A stretch of 48,141 bases of DNA, taken from the NCBI GenBank assembly GCA_025060475.1, contig JANXBZ010000012.1, forward strand, positions 1 through 48,141, given 5' to 3'. The notes under the pieces were generated by a model. The model was not told where the DNA came from. It was given only the letters and a program-made list of their open reading frames with translations, and did not search any database. Source of the stretch: Dictyoglomus sp. (GTDB lineage Bacteria; Dictyoglomota; Dictyoglomia; Dictyoglomales; Dictyoglomaceae). Below, in pieces: positions 7,752 to 16,274 of this stretch (position 1 is the stretch's first letter; each line of letters starts with the position of its first letter). The position numbers were made by a program, and so were the translations under genes.

Positions 7752-8273
7752 TTATTTTTCTAATACTCCTATATACATTAAATTTCTATAATCTTCATTG
7801 TAATCTAAACCATAACCTACTACATAATAATTAGGAATTTCAAATCCTTTATAATCAATGGGAACATCTATAATCCTTCTACCTGGACAATCTAGAAAAG
7901 TGCATACTTTCAAAGAAGAAGGTTCTCTTGCCTTTAATACTTTTAAGAGATAAGCTAAGGAAAGTCCTGTATCGACAATATCTTCTACAATTATTACATC
8001 TTTGTTATATATGTTTGTATCTAAATCCTTTGTAATTCTTACAATTCCGAAGGTTTCTTTGGATGGTCCATAGCTTAAAATAGAAATAAAATCTAAAATA
8101 AAAGGAATAGATAAACTTCTTGTAAGATCTACAGCAAAATATACTGCTCCCTTTAAAATACAGGCTAATATAGGAGTTTTCCCTTGATAATCTTCACTTA
8201 TTTTTTTCCCTAATTCTTTTATTCTTTCAGAAATCTCTTCATAGGTAAAAAGAATTTTTTCTATCTTGGCCAT
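7752..8273 (-). CDS. hpt: Hypoxanthine phosphoribosyltransferase
   Basis: The 173-residue protein is a typical HPRT: the PRPP-binding loop VIIVEDIVDTG lies at 93-103, an ILKGAVYF strand-loop at 39-46, and a C-terminal region ending YRNLMYIGVLEK. It salvages hypoxanthine (and often guanine) with PRPP to make IMP or GMP in the cytoplasm. The start codon overlaps the stop codon of the upstream kinase-nuclease gene by one base (TAATG), so the two are translationally coupled. This pairing is notable because the upstream protein carries a nuclease-like domain. Confidence 0.93.
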   Translation of the reverse strand: MAKIEKILFTYEEISERIKELGKKISEDYQGKTPILACILKGAVYFAVDLTRSLSIPFILDFISILSYGPSKETFGIVRITKDLDTNIYNKDVIIVEDIVDTGLSLAYLLKVLKAREPSSLKVCTFLDCPGRRIIDVPIDYKGFEIPNYYVVGYGLDYNEDYRNLMYIGVLEK

Positions 8274-9199
8274 TATTTCACCTTAGATATTCCGTATTTT
8301 TCTAATATTTTTATATAATCTCGCCCATATAATAGCTTGATATTTATATTGGGATATAATTCTTTAAGCTTCTTAATTTTTTTAATCTTCTCACTCATAA
8401 GTTTTGGCTTTTGGACCGTTAATTCTATATATAAGTCAAATTCAGGAAGATAAAAGTCAGGAGTGAAGGCTTCAATCACCTGTCCCTCTGCGTCCCATTC
8501 TAAAGGGAAGACTCTTGGTTCATATTCCCATGCTATTCTATAAAAAGTTAATAATTTTGCAAATTCTTCTTCACTTTTATTGGCAAACTTTATCTTTGAT
8601 GGAAAGTTAAAGCTTTCTTGTAAAGGTTGATTAATTTTGGTGGGTTTTTCTATAGATTTTATAATAATTTGGTAAATTTCATCCGGGGAATAATAATCTA
8701 AGTTTATAATTAAGTGATAATGATAGGGATCTTTCCAGTCATAGCCAAATAGAGTTTTAAAATATATATCCCTTTCTTTATCCTTTTCTAAGATTAATTT
8801 TATAGAAGTTTCTCTATCTAGGTTATAATTTTTCTGCAGGTTTTTAACTCGAAGATTTAAAGGAGCAATTATATTTATATGAAAGGAATTAGGATAGTCT
8901 TTAAATAAGAATTGTCCTCCTCTCCCTAAAAGAATAACAGGAGATTTTTCTAAATAATTTTTCGTTATCTCTTTAATACCTTCTTTATATTTCTCAATAA
9001 ACTCCTTTTCTCCAGAGTTCTTTTCAATCTTTTTTTCTTCCAGTAATAATTCCTCAGAATTTATTCTGCAATATTTTTGAAGTAGTGGGAACAAATTAAC
9101 TCTATCTAAAAGGATAAAACCAAATTCTTTAGAAAGTTTAGTAAATAAAAAATCTATCTCTGTTCCAAATTCTCTTGCTACTGTTATTAATCTCACCAT
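8273..9199 (-). CDS. Cytidylate-kinase-like domain fused to a PD-(D/E)XK-like domain
   Basis: Residues 1 to about 190 resemble the cytidylate-kinase-like family: the start MVRLITVAREFGTEIDFL parallels the usual ITIsREfGSgG nucleotide-binding loop, and RGGQFLF and an Arg/Lys-rich segment follow. The loop lacks the usual Gly-rich run, so kinase activity is uncertain. Residues 205-308 form a second domain with SEEEFAKLLTFY, WEYEPRVFPLEW, FTPDFYLPEFDLYIELT and a basic helix. D248 and E259 followed by a beta strand and K264/K268 resemble a PD-(D/E)XK nuclease core, though the E-x-K lysine is replaced by threonine (E259-L-T261). The gene lies 5 nt after the Fe-ADH gene and overlaps hpt by one base. 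I infer a role near nucleotide or nucleic-acid metabolism; no specific function is claimed. Confidence 0.6.
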   Translation of the reverse strand: MVRLITVAREFGTEIDFLFTKLSKEFGFILLDRVNLFPLLQKYCRINSEELLLEEKKIEKNSGEKEFIEKYKEGIKEITKNYLEKSPVILLGRGGQFLFKDYPNSFHINIIAPLNLRVKNLQKNYNLDRETSIKLILEKDKERDIYFKTLFGYDWKDPYHYHLIINLDYYSPDEIYQIIIKSIEKPTKINQPLQESFNFPSKIKFANKSEEEFAKLLTFYRIAWEYEPRVFPLEWDAEGQVIEAFTPDFYLPEFDLYIELTVQKPKLMSEKIKKIKKLKELYPNINIKLLYGRDYIKILEKYGISKVK

Positions 9200-9204
9200 A
9201 TCTT

Positions 9205-10311
9205 TTATAATACCTCCTCATATAATGCAAAGATATCTTCCTCCTTTACAGGTCTTATATTATTATTAATATTTATCTGCGAGGTTTTTGCTTTTTCTAC
9301 TAATAATTGAATGTCAATTTTTTCTCTAATCACTTGAGAAAGTCTTAATGGAAGATTCAGTTTTTTAAGAAGTTCCTCAATTTTCTCAGGGGGATATCCT
9401 CCCATTAGAAATTTTAAATAATTCATTTTTTCATGGGGTATAAAGGGGGCATTGTATCTTAAATATGCTGGAAGTAGGATACCGTTAGCTATACCATGAA
9501 TTACATTATAAACACCTCCTAAGGGACGAGACATGGCATGGACCAATGTAGTTTTTGTGTTATTTATAGCCACACCTGCCCAAAAAGAGGCGTAGGATAC
9601 CTTTTCTTTAGAGGATGTAGAATTTTTAAGGATTGCAGGGATGAGGTTATTCCAAAGAGTTTCTATGGCTTCTTTTGCCCATATATCGGTGTATGGAGTA
9701 GAGGAACGAGAAAGAAAAGATTCTATTGCATGGGAGAGGGCATCAATTCCTGTTACCCCAGCAACTAATGAACTCATAGAAAATGTTAATTCAGGGTCTA
9801 CTATAGCAACTTTAGGTATTAAAGCTTTACCAAAGAGAAGAAATTTGTCTTTCATCTCTGGATCTGTTACTACAGCAAATCTTGTGGCTTCACTACCTGT
9901 TCCTGCAGTAGTAGGAACTGCTATTATGGGAAGGGCCTCTTCAATTTCTTTTCCCCTTAATTCAAAGATATTCATATTGGTTGCAAGAAGAGCAGAAACA
10001 ATTTTTGCAGAGTCAATAACACTTCCTCCCCCTACTGCTATAATTCCATCAGGTTTATAATCCTTTGCCCTATTAAAAAGATTAGCTATAGAATGAATGT
10101 CTGGCTCTGGAGTTATTCCACTTATTACCTGAACCTTAAGATCATATTTGTCAAAAAAATCTAGAATTTTATCAAAAAAGCCATTTCTTTTTAAGGAACT
10201 TTCCCCACAGAAGAAGGAAAATTTTTTGCCGAATTTTACTGCCTCTATAGGGAGTTGATCAATGGAACCCGAGCCATATATTATCCTTTGAGGAAGTTCC
10301 AAGATAGGCAT
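9205..10311 (-). CDS. Iron-containing alcohol dehydrogenase family protein
   Basis: The 368-residue protein is a full-length member of the Fe-ADH/glycerol-dehydrogenase superfamily. It has the NAD(P) loop VGGGSVID at 93-100, PTTAGTGSEATRFAV at 133-147, and the metal-binding helix GIDALSHAIESFLSR with D190 and H194, followed by the histidines of LVHAMSRPLGG and VIHGIANG. It would interconvert an alcohol or polyol and a carbonyl compound using NAD(P)H. It is the first gene of a three-gene operon with the kinase-nuclease fusion and hpt. It has AGGAG about 9 nt before ATG and a promoter at 10351-10379. Substrate is not predictable from sequence. Confidence 0.92.
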   Translation of the reverse strand: MPILELPQRIIYGSGSIDQLPIEAVKFGKKFSFFCGESSLKRNGFFDKILDFFDKYDLKVQVISGITPEPDIHSIANLFNRAKDYKPDGIIAVGGGSVIDSAKIVSALLATNMNIFELRGKEIEEALPIIAVPTTAGTGSEATRFAVVTDPEMKDKFLLFGKALIPKVAIVDPELTFSMSSLVAGVTGIDALSHAIESFLSRSSTPYTDIWAKEAIETLWNNLIPAILKNSTSSKEKVSYASFWAGVAINNTKTTLVHAMSRPLGGVYNVIHGIANGILLPAYLRYNAPFIPHEKMNYLKFLMGGYPPEKIEELLKKLNLPLRLSQVIREKIDIQLLVEKAKTSQININNNIRPVKEEDIFALYEEVL

Positions 10312-10350
10312 TATAATTTCTCCTTTCTGTTTAAATTTCTCTTCAGAATA

Positions 10351-10379
10351 ATTTTACTTCTAATTATTTTTGTTGACAA
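10351..10379 (-). promoter_or_regulatory. Promoter of the Fe-ADH operon
   Basis: Read on the minus strand, TTGTCA (10374-10379) is followed after 17 nt by TAAAAT (10351-10356). The -35 hexamer overlaps five of six bases of the -35 box of the divergent AlaX promoter, so the two promoters cannot be occupied together. Confidence 0.7.
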
Positions 10380-10401
10380 TGATTTTAATCATCCATAAAC
10401 T
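10373..10401 (+). promoter_or_regulatory. Promoter of the AlaX-like gene
   Basis: A consensus -35 TTGACA (10373-10378) is separated by 17 nt from TAAACT (10396-10401). Only 8 nt separate the -10 box from the ATG at 10410, which predicts a leaderless mRNA. No Shine-Dalgarno is visible. Confidence 0.7.
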
Positions 10402-10409
10402 TAAAAGCA

Positions 10410-11546
10410 ATGACAGAGAAAATATTTTATATTGATTCTGAAAAATATAGGGATAGAGGAAAAATTCTTGAGATAAGGGAGGGGGATTTATTTGGAATTC
10501 TTCTTAATAAAACTATTTTTTATCCTGAAGGAGGAGGTCAGCCTTCTGATAGAGGAATTATTAGGGGAGAAGATTGGGAACTTTTGGTAACAAAGGTAAT
10601 AGAAGAGGAAGAAAAAATTTTCCACTTTGGGAAATTGATGGGAAAGACTCCTAAAATTGGAGAAGAAGTTTTAATGGAGTTAGATATTTCATTAAGAAAA
10701 GAATATTCTCAGGAACACACTGCTCAGCATCTTTTTTCTGCTATCCTTGAAAGGGATTATGGTTATGAGACTATTGGTTTTCAAATTCTTTCTGATCATA
10801 CAAAGATTGAAATACCGTTAGCTTCTGATATAAATCTTTCTTATATAAAATCCGCAGAAGAAAAGACAAATTACTATATTCGAGAGGGAATACCTGTAAA
10901 GATTTATTGGAAAGACGAAAAAACAAGAATTGTTGAGGTTCTTAACGTAGATATTAATCCTTGTGGTGGAATTCATGTTAAAAATACAAGAGAAATAGGA
11001 CTTTTTAAGGTTTTAAAAGTTTATAGAAAAAATTCGCAGGTTTGGAGAATTGAATTTATCTCAGGAGATAGATTATTAAAAAGATTAGAAAAAAGAGAAG
11101 AAGAGTATGAATATATAAAACAAAAGTTGGGAGATTCTGATGTTGTCAGTTCTTTGGATAAGTTTATTACAAAGTTAAATACATTGGAAAAAGAAAACAA
11201 AAAGTTAAAGGAAAAGATATTAGATTATCAAGCGGAGGAAATATTGAAAGAGGGTATAGAAACTTCTATGGGAAAAATTGTTATGAAAAACTTGGAGCTT
11301 AATATGGGCGATTTGAGAATTCTGGCCTTAAAAATATTAGAAAGTTCTTCTTTATGTTTTCTCTTTAATACTCTTGGAGAATTAGTTCTTGGAAAAAATA
11401 GAGAATTTCCAAAGGAAATATGGGAGAAATTGATTAATTTCTTAGAAAATAGAAACTTTAGAGGTGGAAAGGGAGAAAACTTAATACAAGGAAAAATAGA
11501 TAATATTGAGAATATTAAGGAAGCTTTATTTCAAGAGCTTTTTTAA
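10410..11546 (+). CDS. Alanyl-tRNA editing protein AlaX-L
   Basis: The 378-residue protein is a free-standing alanyl-tRNA synthetase editing factor that hydrolyses Ser- or Gly-mischarged tRNA-Ala. It starts with the beta-barrel motif YPEGGGQPSDRG (38-49), has the zinc site HTAQH (H103, H107) and NPCGGIHV (C185, H189), then a coiled coil (about 230-275) and a C-terminal DHHA1-type domain containing FRGGKGENLIQGK. That layout and length match the long AlaX-L class. It is leaderless by promoter position and overlaps the convergent exported-protein gene by 32 nt. Confidence 0.9.
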   Translation: MTEKIFYIDSEKYRDRGKILEIREGDLFGILLNKTIFYPEGGGQPSDRGIIRGEDWELLVTKVIEEEEKIFHFGKLMGKTPKIGEEVLMELDISLRKEYSQEHTAQHLFSAILERDYGYETIGFQILSDHTKIEIPLASDINLSYIKSAEEKTNYYIREGIPVKIYWKDEKTRIVEVLNVDINPCGGIHVKNTREIGLFKVLKVYRKNSQVWRIEFISGDRLLKRLEKREEEYEYIKQKLGDSDVVSSLDKFITKLNTLEKENKKLKEKILDYQAEEILKEGIETSMGKIVMKNLELNMGDLRILALKILESSSLCFLFNTLGELVLGKNREFPKEIWEKLINFLENRNFRGGKGENLIQGKIDNIENIKEALFQELF

Positions 11547-12201
11547 GACCATAATAAGGATCAATTCTGAGTAATTCAGGAGTTCCTGGAACGTCATAGA
11601 TAAGATAAGCAATGATTCCTTCTTTTGGTTGAATTAATCTGTTAAATAGTACTTCTTCTCCTTGGGTGGCAAAATAGGCGGATATGGAAGGATCTGGATA
11701 ATAATCTTTATTTCCTACTCTCAGGAGAAACATTTTTTGGTCTAATTTTACTGGAACTTTATCTAAGTTGAATATAGCTAATTCTAACAAAACATATCGC
11801 ATCTTTGGATAAATACCATAGGCAAAGAGTCTTATCCCAGTAAAATCATAGTTGTAATTTAGGATAGAAAAATAAATATTTTCAAAATTTTTAACACTGT
11901 ATTTTTTGTCTCCTCTTATGAGGATATTTTTTTCAGGACAGAGAATTAGATCACCAGACGTATATATTTCAAATATATTTTTTCCATCATATAATATTCC
12001 TAAATTCTCTGCGATGTACATGTTATCTAACTTTTTTAGTTCAAAGATCTCTTCTTGATACAAAAGTAATTTTGCTTCTGGAACAAAAATATAATTTTTA
12101 ACTTTTTCTCCTTTATATTCTTTATTGTTAATAATCACAGGTATGGTTTGAGCATATAAAAGAGAGGAAAGAGTAAGTAAAATTATAAGAAATTTTTTCA
12201 T
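11515..12201 (-). CDS. Exported protein of unknown function
   Basis: The 228-residue protein has a clear signal peptide (MKKFLIILLTLSSLLYAQ). The mature part is beta-strand-rich and falls into an N-terminal half and a C-terminal half (about 120-228) in which YVLLELAIFNLDKVPVKL and FNRLIQPKEGIIAYLIYDVP look like the immunoglobulin-like, DUF4352-type folds of secreted proteins. I do not recognise a specific family. The ATG has a GAGGG site. Its last ten codons overlap the convergent AlaX gene. It is divergent from the lipoate-ligase-like gene. Confidence 0.7.
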   Translation of the reverse strand: MKKFLIILLTLSSLLYAQTIPVIINNKEYKGEKVKNYIFVPEAKLLLYQEEIFELKKLDNMYIAENLGILYDGKNIFEIYTSGDLILCPEKNILIRGDKKYSVKNFENIYFSILNYNYDFTGIRLFAYGIYPKMRYVLLELAIFNLDKVPVKLDQKMFLLRVGNKDYYPDPSISAYFATQGEEVLFNRLIQPKEGIIAYLIYDVPGTPELLRIDPYYGLKKALEIKLP

Positions 12202-12254
12202 GTCTTTACCCTCTTTAAAAATTATTTTTAAATATAGTATATTATATCTTGATT

Positions 12255-12935
12255 ATGAATAAATTAAAAGCCATTTTTATAGACTTAGAATTGATAGAGC
12301 CCTTTTCTTTATTCGGATTAGAGGAATATTTATTGGATGATCAAGATAATATTTATCTTATTTTTTATTCTTTTCCCTCTTCGGTGATTTTAGGACGAAC
12401 ATCTAAAATTATGGAAGAAGTTTATTTAGATAACATAATTAAGGATAAATTAATTCTTGCGAGGAGAAGAAGTGGAGGAGGAGTTGTATATGTAAAACCT
12501 GATCAATTATGTGTTAGTTTTATATTTCCCAAGAGATATCTTCCCAAGGATTTATTAGAAAAATACAAGTTTATTACTTCTATCATTATAAAGAGTATTA
12601 ATGAATTTGCAGATTCTATAAATTATGATGAAAGGGGAAATATTTTTTTGAAAAATGGAAAGATATCAGGATGTGGAAGTTATCTTTCAAAAGATTCTTA
12701 TCTTCACCATCTTACTATTATAAGAGAACCTCTTTTAAATATGGAAAGATATCTTAAAAAAATTAAGTACAATACATCCTATTTAATGGTTCCTAAAGAA
12801 ATCTTAAAAGAAAAGATTTTAAAAACTATGGAAGAAAATCTTAAAATTTTCTTTGAGAAAATAGATGTTAATTTAACAAATTGTGAAAAAATAATAGAAA
12901 AATATAGGGATGAAAAATTTATTTTTAGATTGTAA
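12255..12935 (+). CDS. Lipoate-protein ligase A-like protein
   Basis: The protein (226 residues from ATG 12255) shows the biotin/lipoate ligase core: SVILGRTSKIMEEVY, RRRSGGGVVYVKPDQLCVSF and NGKISGCGSYLSKDSYLHH, where the lysine before ISG corresponds to the catalytic lysine of LplA. It attaches lipoate or octanoate to E2/GcvH-type domains, or transfers it between them. The length is that of an N-terminal catalytic domain without the LplA accessory domain. An in-frame TTG at 12249 would add two residues. TATATT at 12238-12243 lies close upstream and no Shine-Dalgarno is seen, consistent with a very short leader. Confidence 0.82.
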   Translation: MNKLKAIFIDLELIEPFSLFGLEEYLLDDQDNIYLIFYSFPSSVILGRTSKIMEEVYLDNIIKDKLILARRRSGGGVVYVKPDQLCVSFIFPKRYLPKDLLEKYKFITSIIIKSINEFADSINYDERGNIFLKNGKISGCGSYLSKDSYLHHLTIIREPLLNMERYLKKIKYNTSYLMVPKEILKEKILKTMEENLKIFFEKIDVNLTNCEKIIEKYRDEKFIFRL

Positions 12936-12944
12936 AATTGTCTT

Positions 12945-13802
12945 ATGGTCTGGGCTTATCTTTCTATTTTAGGTAGAATTATTTTATTAGGCTACGAAAA
13001 GATCGTGGTAAAAAGACTTGGAACTTACAATGATAGTAAGGTTATTTCTTTTCTTTTCTTTTTTATTGCTGTTTTCTTCCTTTTTCCTTTTATCTTCTTA
13101 GACAGTATTCCAAAGAATTTTGAGTTTTCAAAATATGGGTTATTAAGTGGATTTATTTATTCTATTTCTTTTATTCTATATGTTAAGTCTTTATCTTTAG
13201 GAGAGGCTTCCCTTGTAGGACCGCTTTATAATTTTAATGTTTTCTTTCTTTTGATTTTAACTAGTATTTTTCTTAAAGAATCTCTTACTTTACCCAAGAT
13301 TTTAGGATTATTTCTTCTAGTTTATGGGGCATCTTATCTGGAAAAGAAGGGATCTTTTCTTTCTTCTTTAAAACTTTTGTTTAAGAGGAAGGAGACCCTT
13401 TTGATGATTTCAAGTTCTTTTTTGGTTTCCGTAGGAAGGACTATTGATGGGTTCGTGGTTGAGAAGGTTAGTCCTCTTTTTTATTGTTTTTTCCTTTATT
13501 TTATAATTAGTATTTTTCAATTTTTTTATATTTTATGGGAGAAAAAATTGAAGGAGATTTTTAGAGTTTTAAAAGAAAATACAAACTTAGTTTTGATTGC
13601 TAGTGCAATTAATGCTTATTCTTATCTTCTTCTTCTCTTTGCCTTTAGATATATAGATGTTAGTATTGCGGAACCATTATCCATGTTGAGCATGATATTA
13701 ACAGTAATCCTTGCCCATTATATTTTTAAAGAAAAAATAGGAACTCGCCTACTTGGTGTTTTTATCATGATTTTAGGATCTTATATTTTGTTCTTGAAAT
13801 AA
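12945..13802 (+). CDS. EamA/DMT-superfamily membrane transporter
   Basis: The 285-residue hydrophobic protein has about ten predicted membrane helices in two similar halves of five, each ending in a GxxxLxxGxYxL-like helix (PKILGLFLLVYGASYL and RLLGVFIMILGSYIL). This is the EamA repeat structure of drug/metabolite exporters. The conserved SLGEASLVGPLYNFN and YIDVSIAEPLSMLSM segments are the helix-4-type motifs of the two repeats. The substrate is unknown. It follows the lipoate-ligase-like gene by 9 nt and probably shares its mRNA; it lacks an obvious Shine-Dalgarno. Its stop abuts the stop of the convergent zinc-ribbon gene. Confidence 0.85.
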   Translation: MVWAYLSILGRIILLGYEKIVVKRLGTYNDSKVISFLFFFIAVFFLFPFIFLDSIPKNFEFSKYGLLSGFIYSISFILYVKSLSLGEASLVGPLYNFNVFFLLILTSIFLKESLTLPKILGLFLLVYGASYLEKKGSFLSSLKLLFKRKETLLMISSSFLVSVGRTIDGFVVEKVSPLFYCFFLYFIISIFQFFYILWEKKLKEIFRVLKENTNLVLIASAINAYSYLLLLFAFRYIDVSIAEPLSMLSMILTVILAHYIFKEKIGTRLLGVFIMILGSYILFLK

Positions 13803-13997
13803 TCATCTACAGGAACTACAATTTCTTGAAGAGCAAGAAGAACATATTCCCTTTTCAGAACCTATGGATGCAAATAGAGATATTAGTTTCTTAATATTTT
13901 TCCCTCCACAATTGGGACATTCAATCTCCTCTTCTTTATAAGTAAGTTTTTCAAAGATATTACCGCAATCTTTACATTTATATTCATATATTGGCAT
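13803..13997 (-). CDS. FmdB-type zinc-ribbon protein
   Basis: The 64-residue protein begins [12 protein letters not shown] and continues with ECPNCGG, giving the CxxC...CxxC zinc ribbon of the FmdB/CxxC_CxxC_SSSS family. The C-terminus is a Cys/Ser-rich tail ([14 protein letters not shown]) typical of the family. It starts at ATG 13997 because GAGGTG lies 6 nt upstream; a GTG inside that Shine-Dalgarno would add three residues and is unlikely. It follows the ODP gene by 5 nt and is probably co-transcribed with it. Family members are regulatory or redox-responsive by annotation only; no function is established here. Confidence 0.85.
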   Translation of the reverse strand: MPIYEYKCKDCGNIFEKLTYKEEEIECPNCGGKNIKKLISLFASIGSEKGICSSCSSRNCSSCR

Positions 13998-14002
13998 TAA
14001 TA

Positions 14003-15112
14003 TCACCTCTGAAATATTCTGAGAATTCTTCTGAAATTATCCCATATTGATGCTCTTTCTTCAAGAATTTCTTCGGGAATATCTAAATTATATTTTGATA
14101 AAATTGAAACTATATCAGATTTTATAGTTTCTTTATCTTTTAAAGACATATCTTCAGTAAAATCTTTATATAATATTCCTATCGCAGATATTGGAGAAAT
14201 TCGAAAATCTAGTGCTACTCCATTCTCAAAATGTACAATTTCGGGAAAGAAGGAAGAGGAATTTATACTTTCTAACTTCTCCATAACAAATTTTTCTCCA
14301 AATCTTTCCTTTTCTTTTTGAAGAATTTCATTAAAGGCATAAAGATATATTGATTCCTGTTTTTCTTGTGTTAATATATGTTCTAAACCAACTTCTAAAT
14401 CATTTAATCTCTTTAAGAATTCTACAATTAAATCTCCTTTTATAATATCTCCGTGTTGAGGAAGTATAAGTTCTGGAATAGGTTCTAATCTTCCTATTTT
14501 GTCTACAGCAAGTCTTAAAGCTTCTCTCGTAGGAATATAGATCTGATGAAATATTTTTATTCCTTCCCAAGAGTCCTTAGTAGCATAAATGTCTTCTCCT
14601 GCTTTTGTGACTAGTCCTCCTAACAAGTCTCCAGAAAAGAGAACTCTCCTCGTGGGATAATAAATCATACAGGCTCCTCGGAAATGACAAAAAGGTGTAG
14701 GAACAAATTGAAAAGCATGCCCTGTTCTTAATATTATCTTTTTATTCGGAAAATATTCAACAGCTTGGAATCTTTCTCTATCTAATCCATAGTTTCTTAT
14801 TAATCTCCAAGTATCTTCGGAGGAAAGAAGTATAGAATTAGGAGATAGAGACATGAGTCCAGGTAAAGAAGAGGTAAGATCTGGATCTTGATGATTTACA
14901 TAAATAATGTTTAGATTTTCTGCCCCTCCAATTAAATCCTTTAATGTTAAAGTCAAATCATTGAAGTAAATTAAAGGTATGGGATCAATTAAGATGTTAA
15001 TTTTGTTTCCATTATTAGAAAGAGTTAAGAGATAACTATTAGATACAAAGGGCAACTCAGGGGTTTGTATTAGATACAAATCTTTTATAATTTCAACAAC
15101 TTTTAATGCCAT
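14003..15112 (-). CDS. ODP-type diiron metallo-beta-lactamase-fold protein
   Basis: The protein (369 residues from ATG 15112) has a metallo-beta-lactamase fold domain related to the diiron domain of flavodiiron proteins. Candidate iron ligands are in [30 protein letters not shown] and LPQHGDII. The HQDPD form is that of oxygen-binding diiron (ODP) proteins rather than hydrolytic lactamases, and no flavodoxin domain follows. The C-terminal 120 residues are a separate, unassigned region. I infer O2 sensing or reduction in an anaerobe. GGAGG precedes ATG 15112; an upstream in-frame TTG at 15136 has no such site. It is the first gene of a pair with the zinc-ribbon protein. Confidence 0.8.
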   Translation of the reverse strand: MALKVVEIIKDLYLIQTPELPFVSNSYLLTLSNNGNKINILIDPIPLIYFNDLTLTLKDLIGGAENLNIIYVNHQDPDLTSSLPGLMSLSPNSILLSSEDTWRLIRNYGLDRERFQAVEYFPNKKIILRTGHAFQFVPTPFCHFRGACMIYYPTRRVLFSGDLLGGLVTKAGEDIYATKDSWEGIKIFHQIYIPTREALRLAVDKIGRLEPIPELILPQHGDIIKGDLIVEFLKRLNDLEVGLEHILTQEKQESIYLYAFNEILQKEKERFGEKFVMEKLESINSSSFFPEIVHFENGVALDFRISPISAIGILYKDFTEDMSLKDKETIKSDIVSILSKYNLDIPEEILEERASIWDNFRRILRIFQR

Positions 15113-15262
15113 TTTTCTTTTTCCTCCATTTAACAATTTTTAAAGTGTATATAGCTAAATTATATATCTTTTATGTATTTAATCAAGAGATTTTTTTGAA
15201 AAGAAATTTTTATATATAATTAGTCTTGTATTTTGAAATTTAATGAGAAAGGAGGAAAATAG

Positions 15263-16273
15263 GTGGACTTAATTGAAGTTTTAAAAAATTTATCAGCCCT
15301 CGATGGCCCATCGGGATATGAACAGAAGGTAATAAATTATATAGAGGAAGAAGCAAAAAAAATTGAAAAGACCGAGACAGAAATAGATAAGCAGGGAAAT
15401 CTTATTGTCAGGAAGGATGGAAAGGGAAAGAAAATTGCTCTTTTTGCTCATGCAGATGAGATAGGATTTGTGTTAACGAAAAGAGAATATGGTAATTTTT
15501 TTAGGTTTTCTACCTTTGGAGGAATCGACCCTAAAGCTATTATTGCTCAAAGATTAAGATTTCATACAAGGGATGGAAGTATTGCCTATGGAGTTGTGGG
15601 GATGTTAGAACCTCATCTTCAAACAGAAGAGAGTAGAAGTAAGGTTCCTTCTCTTGATGACCTTTTTATTGATATGTTAGAAAACGAAGATAAAGTAAAT
15701 ATTGGAGATATTGGAAATTTTACCTCAGAACCATTTCTTCTTTCAGAAAAATATTTAACAGGTAAGGCATTAGATAATAGAGTAAGCTGTGGAATTCTTC
15801 TTTATACTATGGAGCTTTTGAAGGAATTTATTCCAAAATCTGAAAGTTACTTTGTTTTTAACATTAGAGAAGAGGATGGAACATCGGGTGCTCGAGGACC
15901 TTGCTACAAAATAAAACCAGATCTTGCTATAGTTTTAGATGTAACTCATGCTGATATTTCTCGTCCTTCCTATCCTAAGATTGAAACAGGAAGAGGTCCT
16001 GTTTTTAATATAGGTCCTGTTATAAATAGGGAGTATTTCGAGAAAATAAAAAATCTAGCAGAAAGAATCTCTGTGAATTATCAAATAGAACCTACAGGAG
16101 CAGTAAGTAATACTGATACTGATATAATCCAAATCTCTGCAGGAGGAATTCCCACATTACTCATCTCTATTCCCTTAAGATATATGCATACTCCTTATGA
16201 GGTGGTAAATTTAAGGGATTTGGAAGAAACCGCAAGACTTCTTTCCCATTTCATAGCAAGAGGAGGTGAATGA
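15263..16273 (+). CDS. M42-family aminopeptidase, copy 1
   Basis: The 336-residue protein is a full-length M42 (glutamyl aminopeptidase/TET-type) dinuclear metallopeptidase. Ligands and catalytic residues are visible: H63 and D65 in FAHADEIGF, the bridging Asp in ALDNRVSCG, the Glu pair in REEDGTSGAR, Asp in VLDVTHAD, and His in RYMHTPYE. TET peptidases form large dodecamers that trim peptides in the cytoplasm. The start is GTG with GGAGG 7 nt upstream. It is the first of three tandem paralogues with coupled starts. The 150-nt upstream region contains TATAAT-like boxes near 15215-15222 but no clear -35. Confidence 0.93.
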   Translation: MDLIEVLKNLSALDGPSGYEQKVINYIEEEAKKIEKTETEIDKQGNLIVRKDGKGKKIALFAHADEIGFVLTKREYGNFFRFSTFGGIDPKAIIAQRLRFHTRDGSIAYGVVGMLEPHLQTEESRSKVPSLDDLFIDMLENEDKVNIGDIGNFTSEPFLLSEKYLTGKALDNRVSCGILLYTMELLKEFIPKSESYFVFNIREEDGTSGARGPCYKIKPDLAIVLDVTHADISRPSYPKIETGRGPVFNIGPVINREYFEKIKNLAERISVNYQIEPTGAVSNTDTDIIQISAGGIPTLLISIPLRYMHTPYEVVNLRDLEETARLLSHFIARGGE

Positions 16274-16274
16274 T

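Noticed and set aside
9538-10060. Plus-strand ORFs opposite the Fe-ADH gene
   Set aside because: They are antisense shadows of a complete, well-conserved gene and have no start signals.
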